From contig DATEMU010000007.1 of assembly GCA_035275405.1 (NCBI GenBank), positions 1 through 64,000 on the forward strand: DNA of 64,000 nt. The letters are read 5' to 3'. The stretch comes from Phycisphaerae bacterium. Its GTDB lineage: Bacteria > Planctomycetota > Phycisphaerae > UBA1845 > UTPLA1. A model generated the notes under the pieces. The model made no database searches. It was given only the letters and a program-made list of their open reading frames with translations, and was not told the DNA's origin. A program made the position numbers and the translations under genes. Positions 1-8,986 of this stretch are shown here, one piece after another. Position 1 is the first letter of the stretch, and every line of letters begins with the position of its first letter.

Positions 1-151
1 TGGATCATCGCCCTGCTACCCGACGCCGCACGCCCCGCGCCTGTGGCCTGCCCAGCGGCGGCCTTGTGAATTGTCCCTTGGGAGACTGTGAATGAAAACC
101 CGAAAACGAGCCTTGCAAACGGAGAGAACATCTTGTTCCACAAACAAAAAA

Positions 152-181
152 CGCCTCTGTGTCCTCGGTGCCTCTGTGGTG
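152..181. repeat. Half copy of the dispersed CTCTGTG...CTCTGTGGTG palindromic element
   Basis: The bases CGGTGCCTCTGTGGTG (166-181) match the right arm of the palindromes at 22191-22253 and 62281-62373. No matching left arm is visible upstream, so this is a truncated or decayed copy. Similar strings are familiar from intergenic DNA of several environmental bacteria, where they give rise to spurious short proteins. Confidence 0.55.
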
Positions 182-416
182 CATCCCTATCTGGTTTCTA
201 TCCGCGAACCCGTTTACGGCTCTTTGCGGCTCCATGGGCCTCTTTATGGTGGAGGTGGGGGACACCAACGCCGCGCCCCCGCCGGGCGTTGCATTATTTT
301 CCACTATTTTCCGTGTAAAAAATGGAGGCCCCAATCATGTCTCTCCTCATCGCCCGCTCGATCCGCATGGAGTCCAGTCGCCCAAGCGACAAATCCGCAA
401 TCCACCATCGCCTGCA

Positions 417-443
417 TCCTGTCAATCGTGTTCATCCTGTCCA
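417..443. repeat. Three imperfect 9-bp tandem units
   Basis: The units are TCCTGTCAA, TCGTGTTCA and TCCTGTCCA, ending about 37 bases before the start codon of the Clp N-domain gene. They lie in its probable promoter or leader. No function is shown. Confidence 0.4.
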
Positions 444-479
444 TTCCCCTCCGCTACACTCTGTGCGAAGGAGCGACCC

Positions 480-1316
480 ATGTTCGAACGATTCACCGAC
501 CGCGCTCGCAAGACGATGGCCCTCGCCAATCAAGAGGCGATCGACTTCGGTCATGAGTACCTCGGCACGGAGCACATCCTTCTGGGCTTGGTCAAGGAAG
601 GCAGCGGCGTTGGGGCCAACGTGTTGAAAAACCTCGGCGTCGACCTGCGTAAGCTAAAGAAGGAGATCGAAAAACTCTGCACACCCGGCGCCGGCGGCTC
701 TCAAGGTGAAAAGGTCCCGCAGACGCCGCGTGCCAAAAAGGTCATCGAAAATGCCATCTTCGAAGCCCGCAGCCTCAATCACAATTACGTCGGTACCGAA
801 CACCTCCTGCTGGGATTGCTCCATGAGCGCGAGGGCTTGGCGTCGCAGGTGCTCAAGAATCTGGGCATCGATCTTCAAAAAGCCCGCGAGGAAGTCATGG
901 ACCTTCTCGGTGTGGTTTTGCCATCCGCCGAGCGAACCAAAGGGCCAACTGAACCCACAGTAACTTCACTTTGTGATGCAGGGCTGGAACCGCTCATCGG
1001 CGCACTTGTTACGGGCTTTCAAAAACAATTGGACGAATTGAATCAGCAAAAGGACGATTGGGTTCGCAAATCGGACTACGAAAACGCAGCCGATGCGCGC
1101 GACAAAGCCATCGCACTTGTCTGGTTCAAGGAACTCGTCATTAAGCGGGTTTTAGATACGCCAATCGATGCCAAGCCCGTCGCCGGTCAACCCTGGGGCG
1201 AACATTACGCCCGAATGCTCGCCCAACTCCTCGCCGCCCTCATCGAATCCTCCCCCGACCTCGCCGCGAGGCTCGGCGACATTATCAAAGAACTCCGTAA
1301 AGCCGCCGAGCCATAG
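480..1316 (+). CDS. Stand-alone ClpC-type N-terminal domain protein with UVR motif
   Basis: This 278-residue protein has the two Clp-N repeats of ClpC (about residues 1-65 and 80-145) but no AAA+ ATPase. Each repeat carries the signature GTEHILLGL or GTEHLLLGL. The glutamates E31 and E107 align with the two that line the phosphoarginine pockets of Bacillus ClpC (known family biology). A UVR-like segment follows (about 183-222, core YENAADARDKA), like the linker found in ClpC and McsA. The C-terminus is a short helical tail. ATG at 480 is chosen because GAAGGAG lies just upstream and homology starts there; the open frame continues upstream to 159. It could be an adaptor, a substrate-binding decoy or a phosphoarginine reader. 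Cytoplasmic; no neighbour explains its job. Confidence 0.88.
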   Translation: MFERFTDRARKTMALANQEAIDFGHEYLGTEHILLGLVKEGSGVGANVLKNLGVDLRKLKKEIEKLCTPGAGGSQGEKVPQTPRAKKVIENAIFEARSLNHNYVGTEHLLLGLLHEREGLASQVLKNLGIDLQKAREEVMDLLGVVLPSAERTKGPTEPTVTSLCDAGLEPLIGALVTGFQKQLDELNQQKDDWVRKSDYENAADARDKAIALVWFKELVIKRVLDTPIDAKPVAGQPWGEHYARMLAQLLAALIESSPDLAARLGDIIKELRKAAEP

Positions 1317-1469
1317 GCCCAGTGCCCTCAGATTCCTGTCCCCTTATCTCTGTTTAGAGGGAGCGCTGATTAGAGATTAAGGGCAAGGACAAAACCAAGG
1401 TAGCGAAGCCGCCGCCTTCGTTCAGCTTACCGCTTAAAGGGACCGAAAGGACCAAAAGTGAGAGCGATT

Positions 1470-2630
1470 CTAGGGGATGAGAAGCGTTACAAACGACCGG
1501 ATGTCCTTTCCGTCCGTCCGCCCGTCGCCGTTGAGGTCGCCGTTGCTGGTGTTGCAGAGGGGGTGCTGCACGTCGTAGGCGGAGGGGTTCACCAGGCGCA
1601 GGGCGAAGGCGGTCACGTCGGATGCGTCGGCGGCGCCGTCGCAATTGGTATCGCCGGACAGCGGCGGGTCGAAGAACTGCGTCAGGAGGAAGTTGCGGGC
1701 CGAGGCGTCGGTGTCGTTGCCCAGGAAACCGTGACCGGCGCCGTTGATCGAGCGATAGTCGTGGAACACGCCGACCGCGGGCATGGCGTCGGTCAGGCGG
1801 ACGCTCTGCTTGATCGGCACGCTCGTGTCCATGTTGCCGTGGGCGATGAAGAGCGGCGGGTCGTCGGCCGTCAGCCACGTGATGGGATTCACCTGGTTGC
1901 AGAGCGTGACGAGCGCGGGATACGGCGGGTTGGGATTGGCGATGTTCGCGCGGATATCGCCGATGCCCTGACCGGGATCGTCCCAGCCGACGAGGTGCGA
2001 TTCCGGCGACGTCGGGGCGTCGTGGTTGATCCCGCTACCGGGGGGCGTGGTCGTGTCAAGGTTGATGTTCAGAATGTCGGTCGGGCCGAAGTAATCGACG
2101 GCGGCCTGCACACGGCTGGAAAAGGTGGGGTTGCCGCCGGAGGTTCCTTCGAGTTCCGCGACATCGCCGGACGTCGCCAGCAGCGCGGAGAGATGACCGC
2201 CCGCCGAGCTGCCCCATGAGCCGAAGCGCGTGGTATCGAGGTTGTACGTCGCGGCGTTGGCGCGCAGGAACCTGACCGCGCCCTTCACATCGTGAATCTG
2301 CGCGGGGAAGATCGCATCGCCGGACAAGCGATAGCTGACGCTGGCGATGGCCACGCCCGCGGTCGGCAGTTGCAGCGCGCTGCCGGGCACGGTGTTGTGC
2401 GTCCCGCCCTGCCAACCGCCGCCGTGAATCCAGAGTACGCACGGATACGGACCCGACCCGGCCGCGGGCAGGTAGATATCCATCAGAAGCGTCACCGTCC
2501 CACCGGCATCGCGCGGCACGACGCCAAAGACGACATCGTCGTAGGTGGGTGTGATTTGGCCCGACGCGCGCACCGGGAGAACGGCAAGCGCGACGAGGAG
2601 TGCGAGGTATGCGATTCGAAAAAAGGACAC
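1470..2630 (-). CDS. Secreted alpha/beta-hydrolase (esterase/lipase, BD-FAE-like) with dockerin-like tail
   Basis: A 386-residue secreted hydrolase. It opens with a signal peptide (about residues 1-24, VSFFRIAYLALLVALAVLPV from a GTG start). The oxyanion-hole motif HGGGW is at about 69-73 and the nucleophile elbow GSSAGG places the catalytic Ser near 142. This arrangement is typical of the HSL/feruloyl-esterase-like carboxylesterases. The last 60 residues hold two DxNxDG-type calcium loops (GDTNCDGAADASD and DLNGDGRTDGKD), the dockerin-like duplication also seen on the protease at 12461 and the nuclease at 28450. GTG at 2630 is preferred because translation from 2810 would add 60 residues and run over the start of the divergent gene. 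The substrate is unknown; an acylated polysaccharide is plausible. Confidence 0.85.
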   Translation of the reverse strand: MSFFRIAYLALLVALAVLPVRASGQITPTYDDVVFGVVPRDAGGTVTLLMDIYLPAAGSGPYPCVLWIHGGGWQGGTHNTVPGSALQLPTAGVAIASVSYRLSGDAIFPAQIHDVKGAVRFLRANAATYNLDTTRFGSWGSSAGGHLSALLATSGDVAELEGTSGGNPTFSSRVQAAVDYFGPTDILNINLDTTTPPGSGINHDAPTSPESHLVGWDDPGQGIGDIRANIANPNPPYPALVTLCNQVNPITWLTADDPPLFIAHGNMDTSVPIKQSVRLTDAMPAVGVFHDYRSINGAGHGFLGNDTDASARNFLLTQFFDPPLSGDTNCDGAADASDVTAFALRLVNPSAYDVQHPLCNTSNGDLNGDGRTDGKDIRSFVTLLIP

Positions 2631-2801
2631 GGCTGGATTCCCACTGCCTACGGAGCGCCTTCCCTTCACCAAACGCCATTGTAGCTGAAATATTGCCTCT
2701 CTTGAGGTCACCGAGGAACGGATCACTCCTTGTGTGCATAGGTGCGCGGACGTACGATAGCCTCCACTCGCCACGACGGACAAAGAGAGGGAGGTCCAAT
2801 C

Positions 2802-4130
2802 ATGCGACAAGGCAAGTATCTCCAGCGTTTACGACTGGTCGTCCTTCTGACCGCCGCCGGCACCCAGGGTTGCTCCATGGCCGAGCCCGACCGGGCGGAG
2901 CGGATGACGCGCGGTTACCTCTATTACTGCGACGGCGCGGGCGGGGGAGGCCTGGTGTCGAACTGGGCGGGCGGCGTGCGCAGCGGTCTGGCGGAGGCCG
3001 GCTACAACGGGGCCGGCGAGATCTTCCGATGGAACACGGGCTTCGGCGTGTACGCGGACCAGGTCTCCAGCGTGGAATACAAGCAACAGAAGGCGAAAGA
3101 GCTCGCCAACGAGATCGTCGCGTATCAAGCCAAATATCCGGGAGCGGCCGTACACCTGATGGGCCTGTCGGCCGGGACGGCGGTCGTGGCGTATGCCTTG
3201 GAGGCATTGCCGCCACAAGCCAGCGTCGATAATGTTGTGATGCTCTCGGGCTCGCTGAGCTCCACTCACAACCTCACCAATGCCCTGCGGCGCGTCAAAG
3301 GCAAGATGTACATCTTCACGTCGCAGCGCGACGAAGTGCTCCTCGCCCTGGTGCCATTCGCCGGGACCGCCGATCGAACCTCCGCCGACAGCGGAACGAT
3401 CGGATTGAACGGCGCCCGGCTGCCGCGCACCGCCACGTCCGAGGCACGCGAGCAGTATCGCAAGATCGTCACCATCCCGTGGAACCCGCAGTTTGAGCGC
3501 TACGGAAATCGCGGCGGCCACACCGACACCGTCGCGGCCCCGTTCGTTCAGCAGTTCGTGGCGCCCCTGGTCGTGACGGGCACGTCGCGCAGCAGCACGG
3601 CGGTCGCGTCGGCGGGAACCGGCCATGTCGAGAACCCGGATTACGCGCGCTGGTCGCGGTTCGCCGCCGGCTCGTGGGTGGTTTTCGAAGGCGATCAGAT
3701 TGAGGGCGGCACCCGACAGCCGATCCGAGTGCGCGTCACGCTGGTGGAAAAAGAGCCGGATCGCCTGCTGATTCAGCGGGAGGCGGAAGGAAGCGGCGAA
3801 ATAGCCGAAGCGTTGACCAAGTCGTTCTACGTTACGCGCCACATCGATCCTGCGCAGCATCCGTTTACGCAACGCGGCGCCCGACGGAAGGCGCTCCCCT
3901 CCGAGGCCGTGACCATTGGCAGCCGCCGTATTATTGCGTGCAAGGCGCAGAGCGTGGAGATCGAAGGCGATTTCCCGGTCTGGGGCCACAACGTCAAGGC
4001 CATGGTGGTTTCCAGCCCGGAGATCCCCGGCGGCATCGCGCGGATCGAACTTGACACCGAACTGAATGGCCAACCGATCAAGGTTGCCGGACGCGCGGTC
4101 GACTACAACATCGGTTCGTCGATTCAATGA
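2802..4130 (+). CDS. Putative lipoprotein with alpha/beta-hydrolase-like N-terminal half
   Basis: A 442-residue exported protein. The N-terminus is basic then hydrophobic and ends GTQGC, a weak lipobox. Residues about 35-200 resemble an alpha/beta hydrolase: a strand with YYCDGAGGGG, then a nucleophile elbow GLSAG in the segment HLMGLSAGTAVVAYAL, then a strand ending MLSGS. A histidine in GNRGGHTD is a candidate for the third triad residue. The C-terminal half (about 270-440) is beta-rich with no recognised family. ATG 2802 is chosen because GAGAGGGAGG sits 8-9 bases upstream. It is divergent from the esterase at 1470 and followed by two more lipoprotein genes. The enzymatic role is inference. 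Confidence 0.75.
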   Translation: MRQGKYLQRLRLVVLLTAAGTQGCSMAEPDRAERMTRGYLYYCDGAGGGGLVSNWAGGVRSGLAEAGYNGAGEIFRWNTGFGVYADQVSSVEYKQQKAKELANEIVAYQAKYPGAAVHLMGLSAGTAVVAYALEALPPQASVDNVVMLSGSLSSTHNLTNALRRVKGKMYIFTSQRDEVLLALVPFAGTADRTSADSGTIGLNGARLPRTATSEAREQYRKIVTIPWNPQFERYGNRGGHTDTVAAPFVQQFVAPLVVTGTSRSSTAVASAGTGHVENPDYARWSRFAAGSWVVFEGDQIEGGTRQPIRVRVTLVEKEPDRLLIQREAEGSGEIAEALTKSFYVTRHIDPAQHPFTQRGARRKALPSEAVTIGSRRIIACKAQSVEIEGDFPVWGHNVKAMVVSSPEIPGGIARIELDTELNGQPIKVAGRAVDYNIGSSIQ

Positions 4131-4182
4131 TGGCGGAACTAGGCGGAAGGATATTTTTCTATTGAGAAAAAGGAGTCATAGC

Positions 4183-4827
4183 ATGCAGCGTCGCAACGGC
4201 GGGTGGAGTGCGCGGACAAACCCTCTCCTGGTGTGCGGTCTATTGGTGGCGTCGGCGTCTGGGTGCCGATTGCATCCCGTCAGCCTGGCGTCCATGGCCA
4301 TCGGCGACGTCATCAACGACGCCGACGTGAAGAAGCGCCAGGAGGAGCTGCACAACCAGCCGGTCTCGGCTGCGGATGCGATGTTCGGGGAGCGGCAAGA
4401 GACGCTGGTCTATGCGGACGACGCCAAGCGCGAATTGATCATGTACCCGGTGAAGGGCGACCTCCTGGATTCCCAGAATTGGGTGGTCGAGTCGCAGAAC
4501 GGAAAGCTGGTCGCTCTGTCGCGGGTGAAGCGAAACATCGACGGCGTGGAGGACGTGATCAAATCGGCGGCGATCGAGCCGAAGGTCATGGGCAAGTCGC
4601 CGGAGGATTGCTGCCGGGACGCCGAATTCAAGCCGCCGATCGCCACGCTGCGCTGCCGCGAATCCGGCGAGGTCATGCGGGTGTACGACATCCGCAACTG
4701 GACGAACAGCCGGGGAGCGCGGTATTGCGTCCTGCGGTTCGATGAGAACGATCGCTGCAAGAAGATCAATCTGATCGGGGTGAGCGCCTCCAGCCTCAAG
4801 GATCCACTGGCGACGGACCAGGGGTAG
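4183..4827 (+). CDS. Lipoprotein of unknown function
   Basis: A 214-residue protein with a clear lipoprotein signal (LLVASASGC). The mature part is about 187 residues, hydrophilic, with paired cysteines (DCC and TLRC) and no family I recognise. ATG 4183 follows a strong AAAAAGGAG; the frame stays open upstream to 4066 but that overlaps the previous gene. It lies 52 bases after the hydrolase-like lipoprotein and may be cotranscribed with it. Confidence 0.7.
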   Translation: MQRRNGGWSARTNPLLVCGLLVASASGCRLHPVSLASMAIGDVINDADVKKRQEELHNQPVSAADAMFGERQETLVYADDAKRELIMYPVKGDLLDSQNWVVESQNGKLVALSRVKRNIDGVEDVIKSAAIEPKVMGKSPEDCCRDAEFKPPIATLRCRESGEVMRVYDIRNWTNSRGARYCVLRFDENDRCKKINLIGVSASSLKDPLATDQG

Positions 4828-5003
4828 CCTCCGGCGATGCTGTACGATCCCCCCAGCCGCGAAACGGAAATCGTCTCGCGTCCACATTTTTCGGGCCGAT
4901 CACAAATCCCGATTGATCCGGGTCCGCGCGGCGGCTACGGTCTGTAACCCGTATTCGGGAATCCGCGAAGTTGAACAAGACCAAAAGGAATCCGTGGCGG
5001 CAC

Positions 5004-6050
5004 ATGATCCGTTCTTTTTCGATACTTAGCCTGGCCTGGGTCCTCGGCATCGGGGCGGCCGCGTGTGCCAGGCCGGAGCCGCCGACCCCGCTCAAGCCGC
5101 TCAGCGACGCGGACCTTGGCGGCACGCAGTGGCTGGCCGAGACGGAGAAGTCCCTCGAAAAGGACTTCAAGGGCATCGACCCACCGCAGCCCCGCGAAAC
5201 CTGGGAGGTGGGTTCGGAGGCGGTCTACTCGGTGCGGATCGAGGGGCGCGGCGAGCCGATGGTGCGGCTTGTCCATTTCATTCTGAAATCCAAGTCGCTC
5301 GCCGGGATCCAGACCGTACGCATCAATCCGGCCGGACCCGCGGAAAATCCTGGGAAGGTCTTCGATATCCGCGATCCCGGCGAAAAACCCGGTGAACTTG
5401 TGGTCAAGGATTGGAGCTACCCAGCCGAAGCTGACGGCTCTCACGAGAGAACGGAGACGATCACCTCGGGCTCGGTCGCTGTCTGGCTGGGTCTGCACGA
5501 TGAACAGGGCCAGCGGCTGGAGTCGCACTACGCGCTTCTGCCCGAGGCGCACTTGCGCGAAGGCCTGGCCGCTTACTGCGAATGGGCAGAGATGACGGAA
5601 CCCCCGCAAGGAGAATCGTCCGCGCCCAGCCGCGCCTTCCTCCAAGCCCAGGCGGCGCTGTACAGCTTCGGGGCCGTGGCGAATGCCTCGCCGGTCGCCC
5701 TGCCGCTCATGAAACAGATCCTGCCGCGCTCCAAGCAGTTTGGGATCTGGCTGTTCGGCAAGCCCACGATTGAATTCGAGATTGGTGAACCGATGCCGGA
5801 GACGCGCGAACTTCCGGCGCTGGCCATAGGCCGCAAGGCCTGGCAATTGCCGCTGACCATCTCGATGGATGGACAGCAGACGCTGCAATGCAGGATGACC
5901 ATCACGCCACCGGACAGCCCGTTCGATTTGTGCGCCGGCATCGTGGCTTTTGAGGGGCGGTTGATCGATCACCCCAAGCGGCGATTTCAGATGCACTTGA
6001 TCGCGGCGAAGCGGGCGGACGGTCAGCCCACATCCATGAAAAGCGAGTGA
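5004..6050 (+). CDS. Lipoprotein of unknown function
   Basis: A 348-residue exported protein. The signal (SILSLAWVLGIGAAAC) ends in a lipobox-like cysteine; the mature protein starts ARPEPPTPLKPL. No recognised domain. The middle contains alternating hydrophobic segments that suggest a beta-rich fold. ATG 5004 is preferred; a TTG at 4971 would add 11 mostly basic residues and is also possible. The 3' end overlaps the convergent aldolase gene by 28 bases (6023-6050), so the two transcripts are partly antisense. Confidence 0.7.
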   Translation: MIRSFSILSLAWVLGIGAAACARPEPPTPLKPLSDADLGGTQWLAETEKSLEKDFKGIDPPQPRETWEVGSEAVYSVRIEGRGEPMVRLVHFILKSKSLAGIQTVRINPAGPAENPGKVFDIRDPGEKPGELVVKDWSYPAEADGSHERTETITSGSVAVWLGLHDEQGQRLESHYALLPEAHLREGLAAYCEWAEMTEPPQGESSAPSRAFLQAQAALYSFGAVANASPVALPLMKQILPRSKQFGIWLFGKPTIEFEIGEPMPETRELPALAIGRKAWQLPLTISMDGQQTLQCRMTITPPDSPFDLCAGIVAFEGRLIDHPKRRFQMHLIAAKRADGQPTSMKSE

Positions 6051-6667
6051 ATCTCGGCGGCCTTGCGCTGAATAGCGGCGTAGTCGCCCTTGGCCAAAAG
6101 GGCGGGGTCGAAGAGGGATTTGACGAAGCCAACGCCGAAGGCCCCGGCGCGGAGGATGGCGCGAAAGTTTTCGGCGGTCACGCCGGCGGTCGGGAAGATC
6201 TTGAGATGCGGCAGGGGTGCCAGAATCGCGGACACATATTCGGCGACGTCGGCGGGGGCGGGGAAGAGCTTGACGATGTCGGCCCCGAGCCGATGCGCCG
6301 TCATCATCTCGGTGGGCGTGAACGCGCCGGGGATGCACACCGCGTCAAGGGCGGCGGCCTCTTTGATAACGGCGGCGTCGGTGACCGGCGAGACAAGGAA
6401 ACGGGCGCCGGCCCTCACGGCGGCACGGGCATCGTCGACGGTCAAGACCGTACCCGCGCCGACAAGCATTTCCGGTCGGACGGCGAATTGTTGAACAAGT
6501 TCCAGCGCGCCGGGAGTGGTCAGGGTAAACTCGACCATGCGAAAGCCGCCGGCGACGGCGGCCTCCATGGCCGCGCGGGCTGTCTCCGACGACTTTGCAC
6601 GAATGATGGCGCTGAGCCGGAGGCGGCTGATTTCGGAGAGAGTGGATTGTCGACGTCCGATGTTCAT
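6023..6667 (-). CDS. eda: 2-dehydro-3-deoxy-phosphogluconate / 4-hydroxy-2-oxoglutarate aldolase
   Basis: A 214-residue class I aldolase of the KDPG/KHG family, cytoplasmic, cleaving KDPG to pyruvate and glyceraldehyde 3-phosphate (family knowledge). Visible motifs are the glutamate in VEFTLTTP, GAGTVLT, the carbonyl-binding SPVTD segment, and the Schiff-base lysine in VKLFPAP. The length matches the family. In E. coli Eda the first motif reads VTLR, with Arg49 contacting substrate; here that arginine position is Thr, so the natural substrate may differ. It stands alone between unrelated genes and no dehydratase (edd) is nearby, so a role in Entner-Doudoroff flux is not shown by context. Confidence 0.85.
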   Translation of the reverse strand: MNIGRRQSTLSEISRLRLSAIIRAKSSETARAAMEAAVAGGFRMVEFTLTTPGALELVQQFAVRPEMLVGAGTVLTVDDARAAVRAGARFLVSPVTDAAVIKEAAALDAVCIPGAFTPTEMMTAHRLGADIVKLFPAPADVAEYVSAILAPLPHLKIFPTAGVTAENFRAILRAGAFGVGFVKSLFDPALLAKGDYAAIQRKAAEIHSLFMDVG

Positions 6668-6893
6668 ATCAACTCGGCGCCAAGGGATACCGGCGCAGCG
6701 CTCATTCTACTTCAGGGACCGGAAATTTCCCATAGTCCCTCCGCAATGCACTGAACTGTTCGTCGGGAAATCGCCGCGGCGAAAGTTGGGAAAGCAGATG
6801 ACGGCGCGATGTTGACGCGCGCATAGCTCACGAGCGGTGCGTCGTCATCGCGAATTCAGAAAATTTTTAATCGCCCCGTCCATAATTGGGGGC

Positions 6894-6912
6894 TGGCCGG
6901 AGTGTCCGGCCA
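6894..6912. promoter_or_regulatory. Leader hairpin before the BON gene
   Basis: TGGCCGGA (6894-6901) and TCCGGCCA (6905-6912) form a perfect 8-bp stem with a 3-base loop. A run of seven T follows about 11 bases later (6924-6930), and the start codon lies at 6951. It could be an mRNA-leader structure or a weak attenuator. Confidence 0.4.
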
Positions 6913-6950
6913 TGAAATCCAAACTTTTTTTATGTAGAGAGGGTTCACCC

Positions 6951-7949
6951 ATGATGCGACAATCTGACCGACCGAGTTCTCACTATCGCTCGTCACGCGG
7001 ATCGCAGCATTCCTGCCCGACCTGCGGGGCCGAATGTTCCTTTGAGTCCCAGGGCTTCGAGGAAGGCGGAGAATATTCGGAGCGCGAGCAGCCGCGCGAT
7101 GAGTACGGACAATTTGCCCGGCGTGAACGCGGCCACCGGGGCTATCGCGGCAGTCAGGGGTCGCGTGAATTCGGGCGTTACGGCCAAGGGGGCCAGGGGG
7201 AGCGCGAAAGTTGGCGCTCCGGCGAGGGCTATCGTTCATCCGGTCGTTATGGGAGTGAAATGGGACGCTCATCGCAATACGGCACCGAGTACGAACCGTA
7301 TGAAGAGGGATCCATGGAAGATTACAGCAGCCGCAGCTATCGCGGCGAGTACGGCGGCGGTTATGGCGGGAGCATGGGCGGGGGGTACTCGTCCCAGGCG
7401 GGATCGTATCGCGAGGGACTGGGTCGCGACGAAGGTTACTCCGGTCAGTTCGGTTCGGGCGGTTCCTACTCCGGCGGCCGCTCAGAGGGCGCCTTCGGAA
7501 CGTATGAAGGCCAGCGCGGAATGGGCTGGAATGGCGGTCGCGGTCGGGAGAGTTTCGGCGGCGGGCAGCGCAGCCAGGGGCGATTTTCCTCCCAGGGCCG
7601 GCAGCGCAATCGCGGCCCGAAGGGATACACCCGCTCAGACGAGCGAATCAAGGAAGATCTCTCGGACCGGTTGATGGAAGGCTACCTCGACGCCAGCGAG
7701 GTGGAGATCGATGTGTCCAGCGGCGTGGTGACGCTCAAGGGGACGGTGGACAGCCGCGATTCGAAATATCAGATCGAGGAACTCGCGGAAAACATCGGCG
7801 GCGTCAAGGACGTCAACAACGAGATCAAGATCAAGCGGGAGTCGGACCGTGAGGCTGGCGACGGCTCAGGAGGCCAGACTTCCGGCGGGACATCGTCTCA
7901 GCGGGGGTCGACGGGCAGCCGCAAGTCCTCGATGTCGTATTCGTCGTAG
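6951..7949 (+). CDS. Gly/Arg/Tyr-rich protein with C-terminal BON domain
   Basis: A 332-residue protein in three parts. The N-terminus (about 1-45) has a single knuckle CPTCGAEC. The middle (about 45-225) is low-complexity, rich in Gly, Ser, Arg, Tyr and Gln, with many RGYR- and GGYGG-like units, resembling intrinsically disordered regions. The C-terminal part (about 228-300) is a BON domain, with VEIDVSSGVVTLKGTV and the typical second half. BON domains usually bind membranes or lipids in stress proteins of the OsmY type. No signal peptide is seen. ATG 6951 has AGAGAGGG upstream; an ATG at 6912 is possible but falls in the hairpin. Stress-related function is inference. Confidence 0.8.
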   Translation: MMRQSDRPSSHYRSSRGSQHSCPTCGAECSFESQGFEEGGEYSEREQPRDEYGQFARRERGHRGYRGSQGSREFGRYGQGGQGERESWRSGEGYRSSGRYGSEMGRSSQYGTEYEPYEEGSMEDYSSRSYRGEYGGGYGGSMGGGYSSQAGSYREGLGRDEGYSGQFGSGGSYSGGRSEGAFGTYEGQRGMGWNGGRGRESFGGGQRSQGRFSSQGRQRNRGPKGYTRSDERIKEDLSDRLMEGYLDASEVEIDVSSGVVTLKGTVDSRDSKYQIEELAENIGGVKDVNNEIKIKRESDREAGDGSGGQTSGGTSSQRGSTGSRKSSMSYSS

Positions 7950-8080
7950 CAGCGGAAACGCCGCAGCGACGTGGAAGATAAAATGTCAGCCGGCGACGGC
8001 TGGAAGATCCAGCCGCCGCGGGCGACTTTTCCGTGCGGGATTACGGAATCAAAGGGGGAGAGGCCGCCCAGAACGACTCC

Positions 8081-8986
8081 TTATTCGCAACCGCCGGTCC
8101 CACGCGTTTGGCCGACAACGCGGGTGGTCTCGCTGGATTGATAGAGCGCGCCCTCCGGATGGCGCGGAGGCTCTTCGTAGTTCTGCCGGTAAAACTGCTT
8201 CGCGGACATTCGGTCGCCCAGGCGCGGCGCGATTCTGCTGAGCATCGTGTTGAATCTCGCCATCGCTCCGACTTTTCGATCGCGCGCCGGCATGACCGCG
8301 GCGGCGAGGATCGCATCGGCCACTCGTTGGGGGTCGATCCGCGGCGAGGGCAGTTTGGGTTCTTTGGCCATGTAGTTGCGGGCGTGCTGGGGAAAGGGCG
8401 TATCCACGGCGGTCGGCTGGATGAGCGCGATCGAGACGGCCGCATGGTCAACTTCTTCAATCTCCACCCGCAGCGCGTCGGTCAGGCCCTTCACGGCGTG
8501 CTTGGAGGCCGAGTACATGCCCTGCAGGGGAATGACTCCCTCGGAGACTTCGCTGCCGACATTGATCAACGCGCCACCGTTTCGCCGCAGATGCGGCAAG
8601 GCGGCGAGGGAGCCGTAATAAACGCCCCAGAAGTTGATATCGAAAAGACGCCGGCTGTCTTCCTCACTGACTTCATCGAGCCGGCCGTAGATCGATGTTC
8701 CGGCGTTGTTGATCCAGGTGTCAATGCGGCCGAAATGGTCGATCGTCGTATTGGCTAGATTCTCCACCTGCGCTCGCTGGGACACATCGCAACAGACGGC
8801 CAGGGCTCGCGCGCCACTCGCCGTTAACCGCTCGGCGATGGCCTGAATGGCGTTTTCACTGCGAGCTGCCAGGACGATCGTGGCGCCCGCGTCCGCGGCG
8901 GTTTCGGCGGTGGCCAGGCCAATGCCGCTCGAGGCGCCGGTGATGACGATGACTTGCTCTTCTAATGGTCGGAGGGATTTATTCAT
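8081..8986 (-). CDS. Short-chain dehydrogenase/reductase
   Basis: A 301-residue NAD(P)-dependent oxidoreductase of the classical SDR family. The cofactor motif TGASSGIG is at about 16-23, NNAG at about 93-96, a serine at about 145 and the catalytic YSASK at about 158-162. The extension after residue 230 is longer than in minimal SDRs, as in the DltE-like or YqjQ-like subgroup. The start is placed at ATG 8986, with GAAGG upstream; a GTG at 9013 is the alternative. It lies downstream of the Kelch gene on the same strand with 111 bases between. The substrate cannot be told from sequence. Confidence 0.88.
   Translation of the reverse strand: MNKSLRPLEEQVIVITGASSGIGLATAETAADAGATIVLAARSENAIQAIAERLTASGARALAVCCDVSQRAQVENLANTTIDHFGRIDTWINNAGTSIYGRLDEVSEEDSRRLFDINFWGVYYGSLAALPHLRRNGGALINVGSEVSEGVIPLQGMYSASKHAVKGLTDALRVEIEEVDHAAVSIALIQPTAVDTPFPQHARNYMAKEPKLPSPRIDPQRVADAILAAAVMPARDRKVGAMARFNTMLSRIAPRLGDRMSAKQFYRQNYEEPPRHPEGALYQSSETTRVVGQTRGTGGCE

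Larger units (their letters stand above)
1..479. other. Gene-poor leader region with repeat remnants
   Basis: I see no convincing gene here. The first 69 bases are open on the plus strand up to a TGA and could be the last 22 codons of a gene that starts outside the window, but that length carries no weight. Short frames on both strands across 90-330 come from a dispersed repeat arm (152-181) and look spurious. A 9-bp tandem lies at 417-443. The only clear functional signal is the ribosome-binding site just before the gene at 480. Confidence 0.5.

Noticed and set aside
5-334. Small open frames on both strands at the window start
   Set aside because: They arise from the dispersed CTCTGTG repeat and have no ribosome sites.
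4935-6338. 467-codon minus-strand frame
   Set aside because: Antisense to a lipoprotein gene and out of frame with the aldolase; composition is Arg/Pro-rich.
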